A stretch of DNA of 34,226 bases, from NCBI RefSeq assembly GCF_010998615.1, contig NZ_JAAEAH010000097.1:1-34226 (forward strand). The letters are read 5' to 3'. A program made the position numbers and the translations under genes. Numbering within the stretch: the stretch's first letter is position 1; the number at the start of each line of letters is the position of its first letter. Below the pieces are notes generated by a model. It saw nothing but the letters and a program-made list of their open reading frames with translations, made no database searches and was not told the origin of the DNA. Source of the stretch: Myxococcus sp. CA023. GTDB taxonomy: Bacteria; Myxococcota; Myxococcia; Myxococcales; Myxococcaceae. Shown in pieces: positions 9,134 through 18,731 of this stretch.

Positions 9134-9850
9134 ATGGACCGAGTCACCGAAGCCACGAAGGATTGTTTCGACGCCGCCATCCAGCTGCGCGGCTCCGAAG
9201 CCTCTGCGGTGCCCCCGCCCGAGACGCTGCACCACCGCCTGCGCGGCGTGGTGGACGAAACGCTGCGCCGCGCCGCCGTGCTGGGCTTCAGCCATCAGGA
9301 TGCCCAGGACATGGCCTACGCGCTGGTGGCGCTCATCGACGAGGTCGTCCTGGGCCGCCCGGAGGAGTACCGACAGCTCTGGATGCCCCTCCAGCTCCAC
9401 TACTTCAACGAGAACGTCGCCGGCGACGGCTTCTTCGCGCGCCTCAACACCGTGCGAAAGGACCCGCACCGGCACGAGGTGCTGCAGGTCTACTACCTGT
9501 GCATGCTCTTCGGCTTCCAGGGCCGCTACCGCATCCGCGGCGGCGAGCTGGAGCTGATGACGCTCATCGACACGGTGCAGAAGGACCTGGAGCGCGCGCG
9601 GCCCTTCGACTTCGACGTGCTGTCGCCGCACGGGGACCGGCCCACCGAATCGCTGCTCTCCAAGCGCAAGAAGGCGTCAATGGTGGGCATCTCCGCCGGG
9701 GCGCTCGCGGTGGCCGTCCTGTTCTACGGCGTGCTGCAGTTCTTCCTCAACGACAAGGTCGGTGAGCTGAGAAGCCGCATCGAGGTCCACGCGGCCCGCA
9801 ACACGGCGACGAGCGCCAGCCAGACGCAGGCAGCGGGAGGGGCGCAGTGA
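9134..9850 (+). CDS. tssL: T6SS inner-membrane protein TssL (DotU/IcmH family)
   Basis: 238 residues. The cytoplasmic helical hook has family features (AYALVALIDEVVL, then YFNENVAGDGFFARL, then YLCMLFGFQGRY). A single transmembrane segment is at about 183-206, followed by a periplasmic tail of only about 30 residues. There is no OmpA-like peptidoglycan-binding extension, so if the complex is anchored to the wall another protein must do it. The stop overlaps the tssM start region (GTGATGG), consistent with coupled translation. TssL binds TssM and the TssK baseplate. Confidence 0.95.
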   Translation: MDRVTEATKDCFDAAIQLRGSEASAVPPPETLHHRLRGVVDETLRRAAVLGFSHQDAQDMAYALVALIDEVVLGRPEEYRQLWMPLQLHYFNENVAGDGFFARLNTVRKDPHRHEVLQVYYLCMLFGFQGRYRIRGGELELMTLIDTVQKDLERARPFDFDVLSPHGDRPTESLLSKRKKASMVGISAGALAVAVLFYGVLQFFLNDKVGELRSRIEVHAARNTATSASQTQAAGGAQ

Positions 9851-12800
9851 TGGCGTACCTGTTACCGCTGTTGGGCATCGGCGCGCCGATGTTCGCCCTG
9901 ATGACCTACCTGGGCCTCTCCATGCAGCAGGCGGCCATCGTCGCCGCGCTCGCGGGCCTGCTGGCCGCCGGCGTGGTGTGGCTGGTCAAGCGCATCCGCG
10001 CGCGCGCCGCCGCCAAGAAGCTGGAGGGCGCACTGGCGGCGCAGGCGGATGAGCAGGCCACCACCGTGCGGCCGGACCTGCAGCCTGAAATCAAGGCCAT
10101 GCAGTCGGAGTTCACCAAGGCGGTGGAGGCGCTGAAGGCCTCCAAGCTGGCGCGCGGCGGCAAGGACGCGCTGGCGGTGCTGCCCTGGTACCTCATCGTC
10201 GGTCCTCCGGGCGCCGGCAAGAGCACCGCGCTGCGCAACTCCGGGCTGAAGTTCCCGTATCTCTCCGCGCGCGGCGGCGTGCGCGGCGTGGGCGGCACGC
10301 GCAACTGCGACTGGTGGCTGACCAACGAGGCCGTCCTGCTGGACACGGCCGGCCGCTACACCAGCGCCGAGGAGGACCGGCCGGAGTGGCTGGCCTTCCT
10401 GGACACGGTGGCGAAGCACCGCCCCAGCCGTCCCATCAACGGCCTCATCGTGGCCATCAGCGTCAGCGAACTGCTGAACGCGGACCCGCAGGCCGTGGGG
10501 GAGATGGGGCAGACCATCCGCGAGCGCCTGGATGAAATCACGACCCGGCTGAAGATGCTGGTGCCGGTGTACGTGATGATCACCAAGTGCGACCTGCTGC
10601 CCGGTTTCGTGGAGATGTTCTCCGACCTGTCGCGCGTGGAGCGCGGGCAGATCTGGGGCTTCACCGTGCCACTGGAGCAGCAGCGCGAGGCGAGCACGGA
10701 CCTGTTCCGCGAGCGCTTCGACCAGATGCTCTCCGTGCTGGAGCAGCGCTCGCTGCGCCGGCTGGGCCAGGAGCGCCGGCTGGAGACGCGCGAGAAGATC
10801 TACGGCTTCCCGCAGAAGTTCGACGCGCTCCGGAAGAACCTGGCGGAGTTCCTCCAGCCGCTCTTCCTGGAGAACGTGTTCCAGGACACGCCCGTCTTCC
10901 GCGGCCTGTACTTCAACAGCGGCACGCAGGAGCTGCGCCCGGTGGACAAGGTGTCCCCGTCCGCGGCGGAAATGTTCGGCAGCACCAACGGCCGGGCGCA
11001 GACGGATGGCGCCACGGACGGCCGCAGCTACTTCCTCTGGGACGTCTTCACCAAGGTGATGTTCCAGGACCAGCAGGTGGCGGTGCGCAGCTCGCTGGAG
11101 GAGGCGCGGGTGCGCCGCCAGCGGATGATATTGGCCAGCGCGGCCTCCGCCGCCACGGTGCTGCTGCTGTCGCTGCCCACGGTGTCCTTCTTCAAGAACC
11201 GCAACATGGCGGAGGCCGTCACCGAGGCCATCACCAGTGTGAATCTGGACCCACGCGACGACATCCGGCGCGTCGAGGACCTGATTCCGCTGCGAAACCG
11301 GCTCCAGGAGTTGACGGAGTACGAGGAAGGCAGCGCGCCCGTGTTCATGCGCTTCGGCCTCTACCAGGGCCAGAAGCTGCTGCCGCAGGCGCGCCAGTTC
11401 TACAACGCGGCGCTGCGCCGGGTGCTGCTCGGCAAGCAGTTCGAGCTCATCCAGCAGCGCCTGGACAGCTTCGGGAAGAACCCCGACCTGCTGACGGTGC
11501 GCAGCGACGAGGACTACAGCAAGCACTTCGACGCGTACCGCCAGTACTTCGACGACTTGAAGATGTACCTGCTGGTGACGACGCCCCGCGACCCGCGCGA
11601 GCCGGAGCTGGACGAACTGCAGCGCAAGTGGCTCCAGGACGAAATCGTCAAGCACTGGAAGCGCGTGCGGGGCGACGCGGTGGACGAGCGGGCGGTGGCG
11701 AACCACGCGGAGACGTTCCTGCTGATGCTCGCCAACGAGCAGATGCTCCCCGAGGAGCAGAAGCCGGCGCGCGAGCAGCGCATCGCCTTCGGCCGCGTCA
11801 CCGGCGTGGTGCAGTCGGCGCGCCGCTCGCTCAACAACGTGCCCCTGGTGCGGCTGGAGCTGGCGCAACTGGTGGCCAACATGAGCGGCGCGTACCCGGA
11901 CGTGACGCTGGAGCAGCTCGTGGGCTCGGTGCCGCAGATGAGCGCCTCCTCGCGCGTGCGGGGCGCCTTCACGCGCAAGGCCTACGACGACGTCATCCGC
12001 GAGCGGCTGGACCTGGCCTTCCAGGACCAGCAGTCGTGGGTGCTGGACCGCGATGAGAAGGTGGACACGGTGAGCTCGCGGCGCGAGCTGCGCACCCGCT
12101 ACTTCGAGGCCTACACCCAGGAGTGGAAGGACTTCCTCGGCTCCATCCGCGTGCAGGCACCGGAGAACCTGACGCAGATGGAGAGCCTGCTGACGAACCT
12201 GACGCGCGGCAAGCCCAAGCCCTACGGGCGGCTGTTCCGCGCGCTCACGTACAACGTGGTGCTCGACAAGCGCGACGCCAAGGCGGCGGAGGCCGACACG
12301 GGCTTCCTGGCCAAGGCGGGGAAGCTGTTCGGCTCGGAGCCCGGGAAGGACGTGCCGCAGAAACGCGAGCTGCTGAACGCCAACTCACCTTCCGGCGCCC
12401 AGGAAGTCACGGCCCGCGACCTGGAGCGCGAGTTCGCCTCGCTCATCCGCTTCGCCACGGAGACCTCCAAGACGGAGGACGGCGAGGAGTCCCTGACGGC
12501 GCTGGATTCGTACGAGGACCAGCTGGCCACCGTCCAGACGACGCTGCTGGCGGTGAAGGACAAGCCGGCCGAGTCCGGCCTGCTGCTGGACAAGATTGAG
12601 TCCACCCGCAACAACGTGGAGATGATGGTCCGCAAGCAGACGGACAACGTCGCCATCTTCGAGCGGCTGCTGCTGCCGCCGTTCCAGGAGATGCGCTCGG
12701 TGGTGTTCGTGGGCGTGGCCTGCAACAAGAGCAAGCTGTGGCAGGACCAGGTGGTGATGGCGTGGAGCAGCGCCTTCAAGGGCAAGTATCCGTTCGACCG

Positions 12801-13542
12801 CGCGTCGCAGGCGGACGCGCCGCTGCCCGAGGTCGCGGAGTTCCTGCGCCCCGAAGGCGGCCTGGTGCGCAAGTTCGTCAAGGAGCAGCTCCTGGAGGAC
12901 GTGGTGGCCACCGGACGCCGGTGGGAGTTCACCTCGTCGGGCGGGGTCATGTACCGGCCGGATCTGCTCGGCTTCCTGGAGAAGACGGGCGCGCTCTCCA
13001 CCACGCTCTTCCCCGGCGGCGACACGGTGGACCCGCTGGTCCGCTTCCAGGTGCGCCTGCGCCCGGGCGTCTCCGCGGACGGCATGGCGTCGCAGATTTC
13101 ATCCATCACCCTGACGCTCGACGGTACGGACGAGACGTACCGCAACGGCCCGGACACGGTGTGGAAGCCGATGATCTGGCCCGGTCAGGCAGGCAAGCTC
13201 GGCGCTCGCATCACCGTGCAGAGCGCGGATGGCTCCACGGAGACGACGCTGGAGGCCGAGGGTGACTGGGGCCTGTTCCGCCTGCTGGAGCGCGTCAAGC
13301 GCATCGAGCCCAGCGCGGACGGCCGCTACTTCACCGCGACGTGGGAAATCGAGGAGATGAATGGCGCGCTGGTCTCCATCGACTTCCGTCCGGAGCGCAC
13401 CGCCAACCCGTTCTTCGGGATGTCGGGCAACACGTCCAAGCTGCTGGCCATCTTCCGGGACCCGGGGTTGCAGCCACCGACGAGCATCGCGCGCAAGGGC
13501 GAGTGCGCGCCGCAGGCCATCGCGGCGGATGGGGTTCACTGA
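9847..13542 (+). CDS. tssM: T6SS inner-membrane protein TssM (IcmF family)
   Basis: 1231 residues if the GTG at 9847 is used. The ATG at 9850 is an equally good start, with GGGAGG six to nine bases upstream. Two transmembrane segments lie in the first 50 residues and a third at about 427-446, as in IcmF proteins. The cytoplasmic NTPase-like domain has a Walker A GPPGAGKST at 119-127, LLDTAGRYTS and a TKCD guanine-type motif. The long periplasmic part ends with the IcmF C-terminal beta domain (FPGGDTVDPLVRFQVRL, later GDWGLFRLLERV), which contacts TssJ. It spans the envelope as the core of the TssJLM channel. It follows tssL with overlap and is followed by tagF after one base. Confidence 0.96.
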   Translation: MMAYLLPLLGIGAPMFALMTYLGLSMQQAAIVAALAGLLAAGVVWLVKRIRARAAAKKLEGALAAQADEQATTVRPDLQPEIKAMQSEFTKAVEALKASKLARGGKDALAVLPWYLIVGPPGAGKSTALRNSGLKFPYLSARGGVRGVGGTRNCDWWLTNEAVLLDTAGRYTSAEEDRPEWLAFLDTVAKHRPSRPINGLIVAISVSELLNADPQAVGEMGQTIRERLDEITTRLKMLVPVYVMITKCDLLPGFVEMFSDLSRVERGQIWGFTVPLEQQREASTDLFRERFDQMLSVLEQRSLRRLGQERRLETREKIYGFPQKFDALRKNLAEFLQPLFLENVFQDTPVFRGLYFNSGTQELRPVDKVSPSAAEMFGSTNGRAQTDGATDGRSYFLWDVFTKVMFQDQQVAVRSSLEEARVRRQRMILASAASAATVLLLSLPTVSFFKNRNMAEAVTEAITSVNLDPRDDIRRVEDLIPLRNRLQELTEYEEGSAPVFMRFGLYQGQKLLPQARQFYNAALRRVLLGKQFELIQQRLDSFGKNPDLLTVRSDEDYSKHFDAYRQYFDDLKMYLLVTTPRDPREPELDELQRKWLQDEIVKHWKRVRGDAVDERAVANHAETFLLMLANEQMLPEEQKPAREQRIAFGRVTGVVQSARRSLNNVPLVRLELAQLVANMSGAYPDVTLEQLVGSVPQMSASSRVRGAFTRKAYDDVIRERLDLAFQDQQSWVLDRDEKVDTVSSRRELRTRYFEAYTQEWKDFLGSIRVQAPENLTQMESLLTNLTRGKPKPYGRLFRALTYNVVLDKRDAKAAEADTGFLAKAGKLFGSEPGKDVPQKRELLNANSPSGAQEVTARDLEREFASLIRFATETSKTEDGEESLTALDSYEDQLATVQTTLLAVKDKPAESGLLLDKIESTRNNVEMMVRKQTDNVAIFERLLLPPFQEMRSVVFVGVACNKSKLWQDQVVMAWSSAFKGKYPFDRASQADAPLPEVAEFLRPEGGLVRKFVKEQLLEDVVATGRRWEFTSSGGVMYRPDLLGFLEKTGALSTTLFPGGDTVDPLVRFQVRLRPGVSADGMASQISSITLTLDGTDETYRNGPDTVWKPMIWPGQAGKLGARITVQSADGSTETTLEAEGDWGLFRLLERVKRIEPSADGRYFTATWEIEEMNGALVSIDFRPERTANPFFGMSGNTSKLLAIFRDPGLQPPTSIARKGECAPQAIAADGVH

Positions 13543-13543
13543 C

Positions 13544-14476
13544 ATGGCAGTGCAGTCGCCGCGCATCGGCCTGCTGGGCAAGACGCCCCGACAGGCCGAG
13601 TTCATCCGCCACAACGCGGCCACCCCGCTGGCCCTCCAGCTCTACGGCTGGATGGAAGCGGGCGTGGAGCGTTCGCGAAGAGCCCGGGTGGACCTGCCCG
13701 CCGAGCCCGTCTGTTTCGTCTTCACCGCGCCTGGCCAGAAGCAGGCGCTGGTGGGGTTGATGGCGCCCAGCCAGGACAGTGTGGGCCGGGCATTCCCCCT
13801 GGCCGTCTTCACCGAGGTGTCTTCGGCGGAGACGGCCTCGCGGCTCGCGTTGACGCCGGAGGCGTACCAGCCCTTCCTGCGCGCCGCCGGTGCGCTGGCC
13901 CAGTCCGCCGCGGAGCTGGAGGTGCCACAGCTGCTGGAGCGCGTAGCGGCGCTGCCCCTGCCGGGGCCGGGGGACTACAGCCTCGCGAAGCGGCTGCTCA
14001 ACGCCGTGCTGGCGGACCACCACACCGTGGACCTGCTGGGCCCAGTGGTGGAGGGCACGCCGGAAGGTGGGCGTTACTACGCGCTGCACACCTTCCTCAC
14101 CGCATGCGCGGGCGAGCGCGGCAAGGAGCAGTCACCGGCTGGCGTCACCCTGGACTGTCCGCTGACCACGCGCGTGGGACCGGTGGCCTGGCTGGAGCTG
14201 TCCTCGCGGCTGCTCAAGTGGACGCACCAGCCGCCCGCCTTCTTCTGGTCCGAGGGCGAGAAGCCCCGGCTGCTCATCAGCCTGGGAGCGGCCTCCCCTG
14301 CCCTCTTCCTCGCGCTGGCCCAGCCCAGCCGTCCGGGCGCCCAGGTGTGGCCGCTGCGCACCGAGCGCCCCGCCGCCATCGACAACGCGCGCAAGGGCCT
14401 CACGGCCTCGGCGCGACAGGTCATCGACGCACCGTCCACCACCCTGGAACAGCTGTTGCAGACGCTTTCGCGCTGA
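13544..14476 (+). CDS. tagF: T6SS accessory protein TagF
   Basis: 310 residues from the ATG at 13544, one base after the tssM stop. The open frame extends upstream, but only as a shadow within tssM. The N-terminal motif (IGLLGKTPRQAEFIRHNA) and later GR-FPLAVF match the TagF/DUF2094 family (type VI secretion-associated protein, BMA_A0400-like). TagF is known in other bacteria as a post-translational repressor of T6SS assembly that acts with or against the Fha/PpkA/PppA phosphorylation pathway. None of those partners is encoded in this window. It is a stand-alone TagF, not fused to a PppA phosphatase. Confidence 0.9.
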   Translation: MAVQSPRIGLLGKTPRQAEFIRHNAATPLALQLYGWMEAGVERSRRARVDLPAEPVCFVFTAPGQKQALVGLMAPSQDSVGRAFPLAVFTEVSSAETASRLALTPEAYQPFLRAAGALAQSAAELEVPQLLERVAALPLPGPGDYSLAKRLLNAVLADHHTVDLLGPVVEGTPEGGRYYALHTFLTACAGERGKEQSPAGVTLDCPLTTRVGPVAWLELSSRLLKWTHQPPAFFWSEGEKPRLLISLGAASPALFLALAQPSRPGAQVWPLRTERPAAIDNARKGLTASARQVIDAPSTTLEQLLQTLSR

Positions 14477-14491
14477 AGCCCCGCCACGCCT

Positions 14492-16525
14492 ATGCCTCCC
14501 ACCCTGGAACAGCTTCGCGAACGTGCCCTCCCCTGGGCCGAGCCCGTACCGGGGGCGTCCCCGGCCGGCGTGCAGGCGAAGCACGAGCCCGCCTACGAGG
14601 CCGTCGCGCTGGAAGTCGCGAAGTTGGAGTCTCCGGCCAGCAACGCCGTGCGCTGGGATGACGTCGTCGAGGGCGCCAGCGAGCTGCTGAAGCACACCAC
14701 CAAGGACCTCTGGCTCGCCTCGTACATGGCCTATGGCCTGTATGCCACGCGAGGCCTGGACGGCGCGGCCACCGGCACGGCCGTGCTCGCCGAGGTGACG
14801 GAGCGCTACTGGCAGGACCTCTTCCCGGAGGCGAAGCGGCTGCGCGGCCGGGCCAACGCCGTGGCCTGGTTCGTGGACCGGCTGGGCCGCATCCTGCCCA
14901 CCGTGGACCAGGCCTCCGTGAGCGCCGAGCCCCTGGATGCGCTGGCGGTCGCGGTGAAGCGCCTGGCCCAGCTCTCACGCGAGCGGTTCTCCGATATGGC
15001 CCCCGCGTTCGGGCCGCTCCAGGATGCCATCGCCCGGCTCCGCGCCGGACTCCCCGAGCCCGAACCCGCGAGCGTACCGGATGAACGCACCGCGTCCTCG
15101 GAGGACGCAGACGCCTCGCAGCCGCCGGCGGATGGGAGTGCGTCGTCCCAGGACGAGGACACCGCGTCCGGCGAGGATGGAGAGACCGGGGAGCGCGCGG
15201 CGGACTCCGCGCATGCCACGCGGCCAGGAGCGCCTCCGGACAGCGCTGAAACGTCCACGAACGGCAATGGCAACCGTTCCGCTCGGGAGGCGGGCAATGC
15301 CAGCGCCAACGGCAAACCTGCGCAAGCCAACGGTGCTGGAAACAGCGCCGCCCAGGGCAAAGGCAACACCGCCCAGGGCAATCCCACGGCGAAGAACGCC
15401 CCCACCACGGCCAAAGGCAGCACCGCTCAGGACACCGCCAAAGGCAGCGCAGCCAGCCAGGGCGGCGCCTCCGCGAACGGCACACCAGCCCCACCGCGCG
15501 CCGCCGCCATCGAAGTCCCGCCACTCCCCGAGCTTCCCGCCGCCCCGGACCTGTCCAGCGTGGAAGCGGTCACGGACTTCCTGCGCACCGTGGGCGGCGC
15601 GCTGCTGGGGGCCGCGGGCGCGCTACGCCGGGCAAGCCCCGAGGACCCGCTCTCCTACCGCATCAACCGCATGGGCCTGTGGCTGCACCTGACCCAGCCG
15701 CCCGCCGCGGATGGCAATGGCCGCACCCAGATTCACCCACTGCCGGATCTGCTGCGAACCAAGCTGGAGACCCTGGAGCAGAACCAGCGCTGGGGCGAGT
15801 TGCTGGACGAGTCCGAGTCGGCCCTGGCCCGCCACCGCTTCACGCTGACGCTCCACCGGTACAGCGCCACCGCCCTGGAGGGACTGGGTGCCGCGTACGC
15901 CGGGGCTCGCACCGCGCTGGTACAGGAATTGGCCATCCAGCTCCGCCGGATGACCGGCGTGGAGACGCTCATCTCCACCCTGGGAAGCCCGCTCACGGAT
16001 GACGCCACCCAAGACTGGCTGCGCGACCACGTCCTCCGCGCGAGCGCGCCCCCACCCGCCACTTCCGCCGCCGTGGTGGCGGTGTCAGTGTCCACGGCCC
16101 TGGCGCTGGGGCCCCTGTCGCTGGGCCCGTCTGTCCATGCCGACAGCGCGGCGCTGGAAGCCGAAGCCCGCACGTTGCTGGAGGAAGGCCGCGTCCACGA
16201 AGCTGTCACCCGGTTGCAGGCCGCCGTCACCGCCGCCAGCACCGGCCGCGCCCGCTTCATCTCCCGGCTGGAGCTGGCGCGGTTGTGTGCCAATGCGGGC
16301 CAGTTGCCGCTCGCGCGCGCCGTCTATGACGCACTGGACGAAGAGGTCTCCGCCCACGCGCTCGACACCTGGGAGCCGGCGCTCGCCGCCGCGTGTCTGG
16401 AGGGGTGGCTGCAAACCCGAACCGACGCCGAAAAGGAGTCTGGACCGGTGGCAGTGAAATTTCGAAACCGGTATCGTCGTCTAGCGTTGCTGGACTCTTC
16501 CGCCACGCTGCGCGTCGGCGCTTGA
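14492..16525 (+). CDS. tssA: T6SS assembly protein TssA with a long disordered linker
   Basis: 677 residues, long for a TssA. Residues about 1-175 are the ImpA N-terminal domain (LWLASYMAYGLYATRGLDG, then ERYWQDLFPEAKRLRGRANA). Residues about 190-335 form a low-complexity segment, first acidic/Ser-rich (EDADAS, EDEDTAS, EDGE), then repeats rich in Gly, Asn, Ala, Gln and Lys (GN-AQGKGN-AQGNP, TAKGS). Residues about 345-677 are a helical VasJ/ImpA-like C-terminal region with TPR-like packing near 550-640 (LEEGRVHEAVTRLQAAV, ARLCANAGQLPLARAVYD). TssA proteins bind the baseplate and help sheath and tube polymerise. It lies between tagF and tssB. Confidence 0.92.
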   Translation: MPPTLEQLRERALPWAEPVPGASPAGVQAKHEPAYEAVALEVAKLESPASNAVRWDDVVEGASELLKHTTKDLWLASYMAYGLYATRGLDGAATGTAVLAEVTERYWQDLFPEAKRLRGRANAVAWFVDRLGRILPTVDQASVSAEPLDALAVAVKRLAQLSRERFSDMAPAFGPLQDAIARLRAGLPEPEPASVPDERTASSEDADASQPPADGSASSQDEDTASGEDGETGERAADSAHATRPGAPPDSAETSTNGNGNRSAREAGNASANGKPAQANGAGNSAAQGKGNTAQGNPTAKNAPTTAKGSTAQDTAKGSAASQGGASANGTPAPPRAAAIEVPPLPELPAAPDLSSVEAVTDFLRTVGGALLGAAGALRRASPEDPLSYRINRMGLWLHLTQPPAADGNGRTQIHPLPDLLRTKLETLEQNQRWGELLDESESALARHRFTLTLHRYSATALEGLGAAYAGARTALVQELAIQLRRMTGVETLISTLGSPLTDDATQDWLRDHVLRASAPPPATSAAVVAVSVSTALALGPLSLGPSVHADSAALEAEARTLLEEGRVHEAVTRLQAAVTAASTGRARFISRLELARLCANAGQLPLARAVYDALDEEVSAHALDTWEPALAAACLEGWLQTRTDAEKESGPVAVKFRNRYRRLALLDSSATLRVGA

Positions 16526-16607
16526 AAGACACCCGTCGTACCGCGGCGAAGCGCTCCCTCATGCGACGCCCGCGTCTTCTACGCAGTTCTCAAGGAGAAA
16601 GCCGCAG

Positions 16608-17102
16608 ATGAGCAAAGAGAGTTCCGTCGCCCCTACCGAGCGCGTCAACATCGTCTACAAGCCCGCCACCGGCAACGCGCAGGAGCAGGTGGAGCTGCCG
16701 CTGAAGGTGCTGATGCTGGGGGACTTCACGGGTCAGGAAGACGCCCGTCCGCTGGAGCAGCGCGCGCCCATCAACGTGGACAAGGCCAACTTCAACGAAG
16801 TCATGGCCCAGCAGAACCTCAAGGTCACCCTGACCGCCGCTGACAAGCTTTCGGCGGACCCGAACGCCACGATGAACGTGTCGCTCCAGTTCAAGAATCT
16901 GAATGACTTTTCGCCCGAGAGCGTCGTCAATCAGGTGCCGGAGCTGAAGAAGCTGCTCGAGCTGCGCAGCGCGCTCAACGCCCTCAAGGGCCCCCTGGGC
17001 AACCTGCCGGCGTTCCGCAAGAAGCTCCAGGCCCTGCTCGCCGACGAGGACGGACGCAAGGCACTCATCAAGGAACTGGGTCTGACCGAAGAGACCAAGT
17101 AG
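16608..17102 (+). CDS. tssB: T6SS contractile sheath small subunit TssB (VipA)
   Basis: 164 residues, typical for TssB/VipA. It begins with a short Ser-rich segment, then VNIVYKPATG and LPLKVLMLGDFTG, and ends in a helical part with KALIKELG. A strong AGGAG is ten bases upstream of the ATG. It pairs with TssC (25 bases downstream) to build the contractile sheath. An 82-base gap separates it from tssA, the largest gap in the cluster up to that point, so an internal promoter is possible, although I see no clear motif. Confidence 0.96.
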   Translation: MSKESSVAPTERVNIVYKPATGNAQEQVELPLKVLMLGDFTGQEDARPLEQRAPINVDKANFNEVMAQQNLKVTLTAADKLSADPNATMNVSLQFKNLNDFSPESVVNQVPELKKLLELRSALNALKGPLGNLPAFRKKLQALLADEDGRKALIKELGLTEETK

Positions 17103-17127
17103 CCCTTTCCGGGGGAACCGAATCACC

Positions 17128-18612
17128 ATGGCCAACGAGACCCAGACCCAGAAGTCCACGGGCGTCGCCAATGACGCCTCGCTGTCCCTGCTCGACGAAA
17201 TCCTGTCCGAGGCCAAGCTGAAGCCGAAGGACGAGGGTTACGACGTCGCCAAGCGCGGCGTGCAGGCCTTCATCACCGAGATGCTGGCGCCCAACCGCTC
17301 CGAGGAGCGCGTGGACAAGGCGCTCGTCGACGCGATGATTGCCGAAATCGACAAGCGCCTGTCCTCCCAGGTCAACGAAATCCTCCACGCGAAGGAGTTC
17401 CAGAAGCTGGAGTCCTCGTGGCGCTCGCTGAAGTTCATGGTGGACCGCACCGACTTCCGCGAGAACACCCGCGTGGAGATGCTGAACGCCTCCAAGGAAG
17501 ACCTGCAGAAGGACTTCGAGGACGCGCCCGAGGTCACCAAGAGCGGCCTGTACAAGCTCGTGTACTCCAACGAGTACGGCGTCTTCGGTGGCAAGCCCTA
17601 CGGCATCATCTCCGCCAACTACGACTTCAACGTGGGCCCGCAGGACATGGAGCTGCTCCGCAAGTGCGCCTCCGTGGCTGCCATGGCGCACGCGCCCTTC
17701 ATCGGCAATGCCGCGCCGGAAGTGTTCGGCGAGGAGAGCTTCCTCAAGCTGCCCGACCTGAAGGACCTCAAGTCGCTCTTCGAGGGGCCGCAGTACGCCC
17801 GGTGGCACTCGTTCCGTGAGAGCGAGGACTCGCGCTACGTGGGCCTGGCGCTGCCGCGCTTCCTGCTGCGCCTGCCCTACGGTGAGAAGACGGTGCCGGT
17901 GAAGGCCTTCAACTTCACCGAGGACGTCGTGGGCCACCACGAGCGCTACCTGTGGGGTCACGCCTCCGTGGCGCTCACCAGCCGCGTGGCGGACTCGTTC
18001 GCCAAGTTCCGCTGGAGCCCGAACATCATCGGTCCCCAGTCCGGCGGCGCGGTGGAGAACCTGCCGCTGCACCAGTACGAGGCCATGGGGGAGATCCAGA
18101 CCAAGATTCCCACCGAGGTCATGCTCACCGAGCGGCGCGAGTTCGAGCTCTCCGAGGAGGGCTTCATCGGCCTGGTGTTCCGCAAGGACTCCGACAACGC
18201 GGCCTTCTTCAGCGCCAACTCCACGCAGAAGCCCCGGTTCTTCGGCAACACCCCGGAGGGCAAGGCGGCGGAGACCAACTACCGCCTGGGCACGCAGCTC
18301 CCCTACATGTTCATCATGACCCGCCTGGCGCACTACATCAAAGTGCTCCAGCGCGAGCAGATCGGTAGCTGGAAGGAGAAGTCGGACCTGGAGCGCGAGC
18401 TCAATCACTGGCTCAGCCAGTACATCTCCGACATGGACGACCCCGCTCCCGCCGTGCGCTCGCGCCGCCCCCTGCGCGCCGCGCGCGTGGTGGTGGAGGA
18501 CGTGGAGGGTCAGCCGGGCTGGTACCGCTGCAGCCTGCAGGTGCGCCCCCACTTCAAGTACATGGGTGCGTCGTTCACCTTGTCCCTCGTGGGCAAGCTG
18601 GACAAGGAGTAG
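17128..18612 (+). CDS. tssC: T6SS contractile sheath large subunit TssC (VipB)
   Basis: 494 residues, the standard length. Family signatures include LDEILHAKEFQKLE-like spacing (here VNEILHAKEFQKLESSWRSL), KLVYSNEYGVFGGKPYG, FIGNAAPEVFG, YVGLALPRFLLRLPYG and the C-terminal PGWYRCSLQVRPHFKYMG. With TssB it forms the sheath whose contraction drives the Hcp-VgrG spike. The ATG is preceded by GGGGGAACC about 12 bases upstream. After its stop come 119 non-coding bases, with a perfect hairpin, before hcp. Confidence 0.97.
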   Translation: MANETQTQKSTGVANDASLSLLDEILSEAKLKPKDEGYDVAKRGVQAFITEMLAPNRSEERVDKALVDAMIAEIDKRLSSQVNEILHAKEFQKLESSWRSLKFMVDRTDFRENTRVEMLNASKEDLQKDFEDAPEVTKSGLYKLVYSNEYGVFGGKPYGIISANYDFNVGPQDMELLRKCASVAAMAHAPFIGNAAPEVFGEESFLKLPDLKDLKSLFEGPQYARWHSFRESEDSRYVGLALPRFLLRLPYGEKTVPVKAFNFTEDVVGHHERYLWGHASVALTSRVADSFAKFRWSPNIIGPQSGGAVENLPLHQYEAMGEIQTKIPTEVMLTERREFELSEEGFIGLVFRKDSDNAAFFSANSTQKPRFFGNTPEGKAAETNYRLGTQLPYMFIMTRLAHYIKVLQREQIGSWKEKSDLERELNHWLSQYISDMDDPAPAVRSRRPLRAARVVVEDVEGQPGWYRCSLQVRPHFKYMGASFTLSLVGKLDKE

Positions 18613-18665
18613 AGCCCGTTTCACCCGGCGTCGGTCATTTCAGCTAGTTTAGGGGCTCCAACAAG

Positions 18666-18688
18666 CCCAGGCTCAGGGTGAGCCTGGG
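18666..18688 (+). promoter_or_regulatory. Perfect 10-bp hairpin in the tssC-hcp gap
   Basis: A 10-bp inverted repeat (18666-18675 with 18679-18688) with a GGG loop lies 53 bases after the tssC stop and 43 bases before the hcp ATG. There is no T-run after it, so it is not a classic intrinsic terminator. It could stabilise the hcp transcript end, block exonucleases, or attenuate read-through, as is often found where one operon member is needed in excess. The structure is seen directly; the function is inferred. Confidence 0.6.
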
Positions 18689-18731
18689 TCCACCAGCGCG
18701 CGGACGCGCGCAAAGCGACGAGGTTGAAGTC

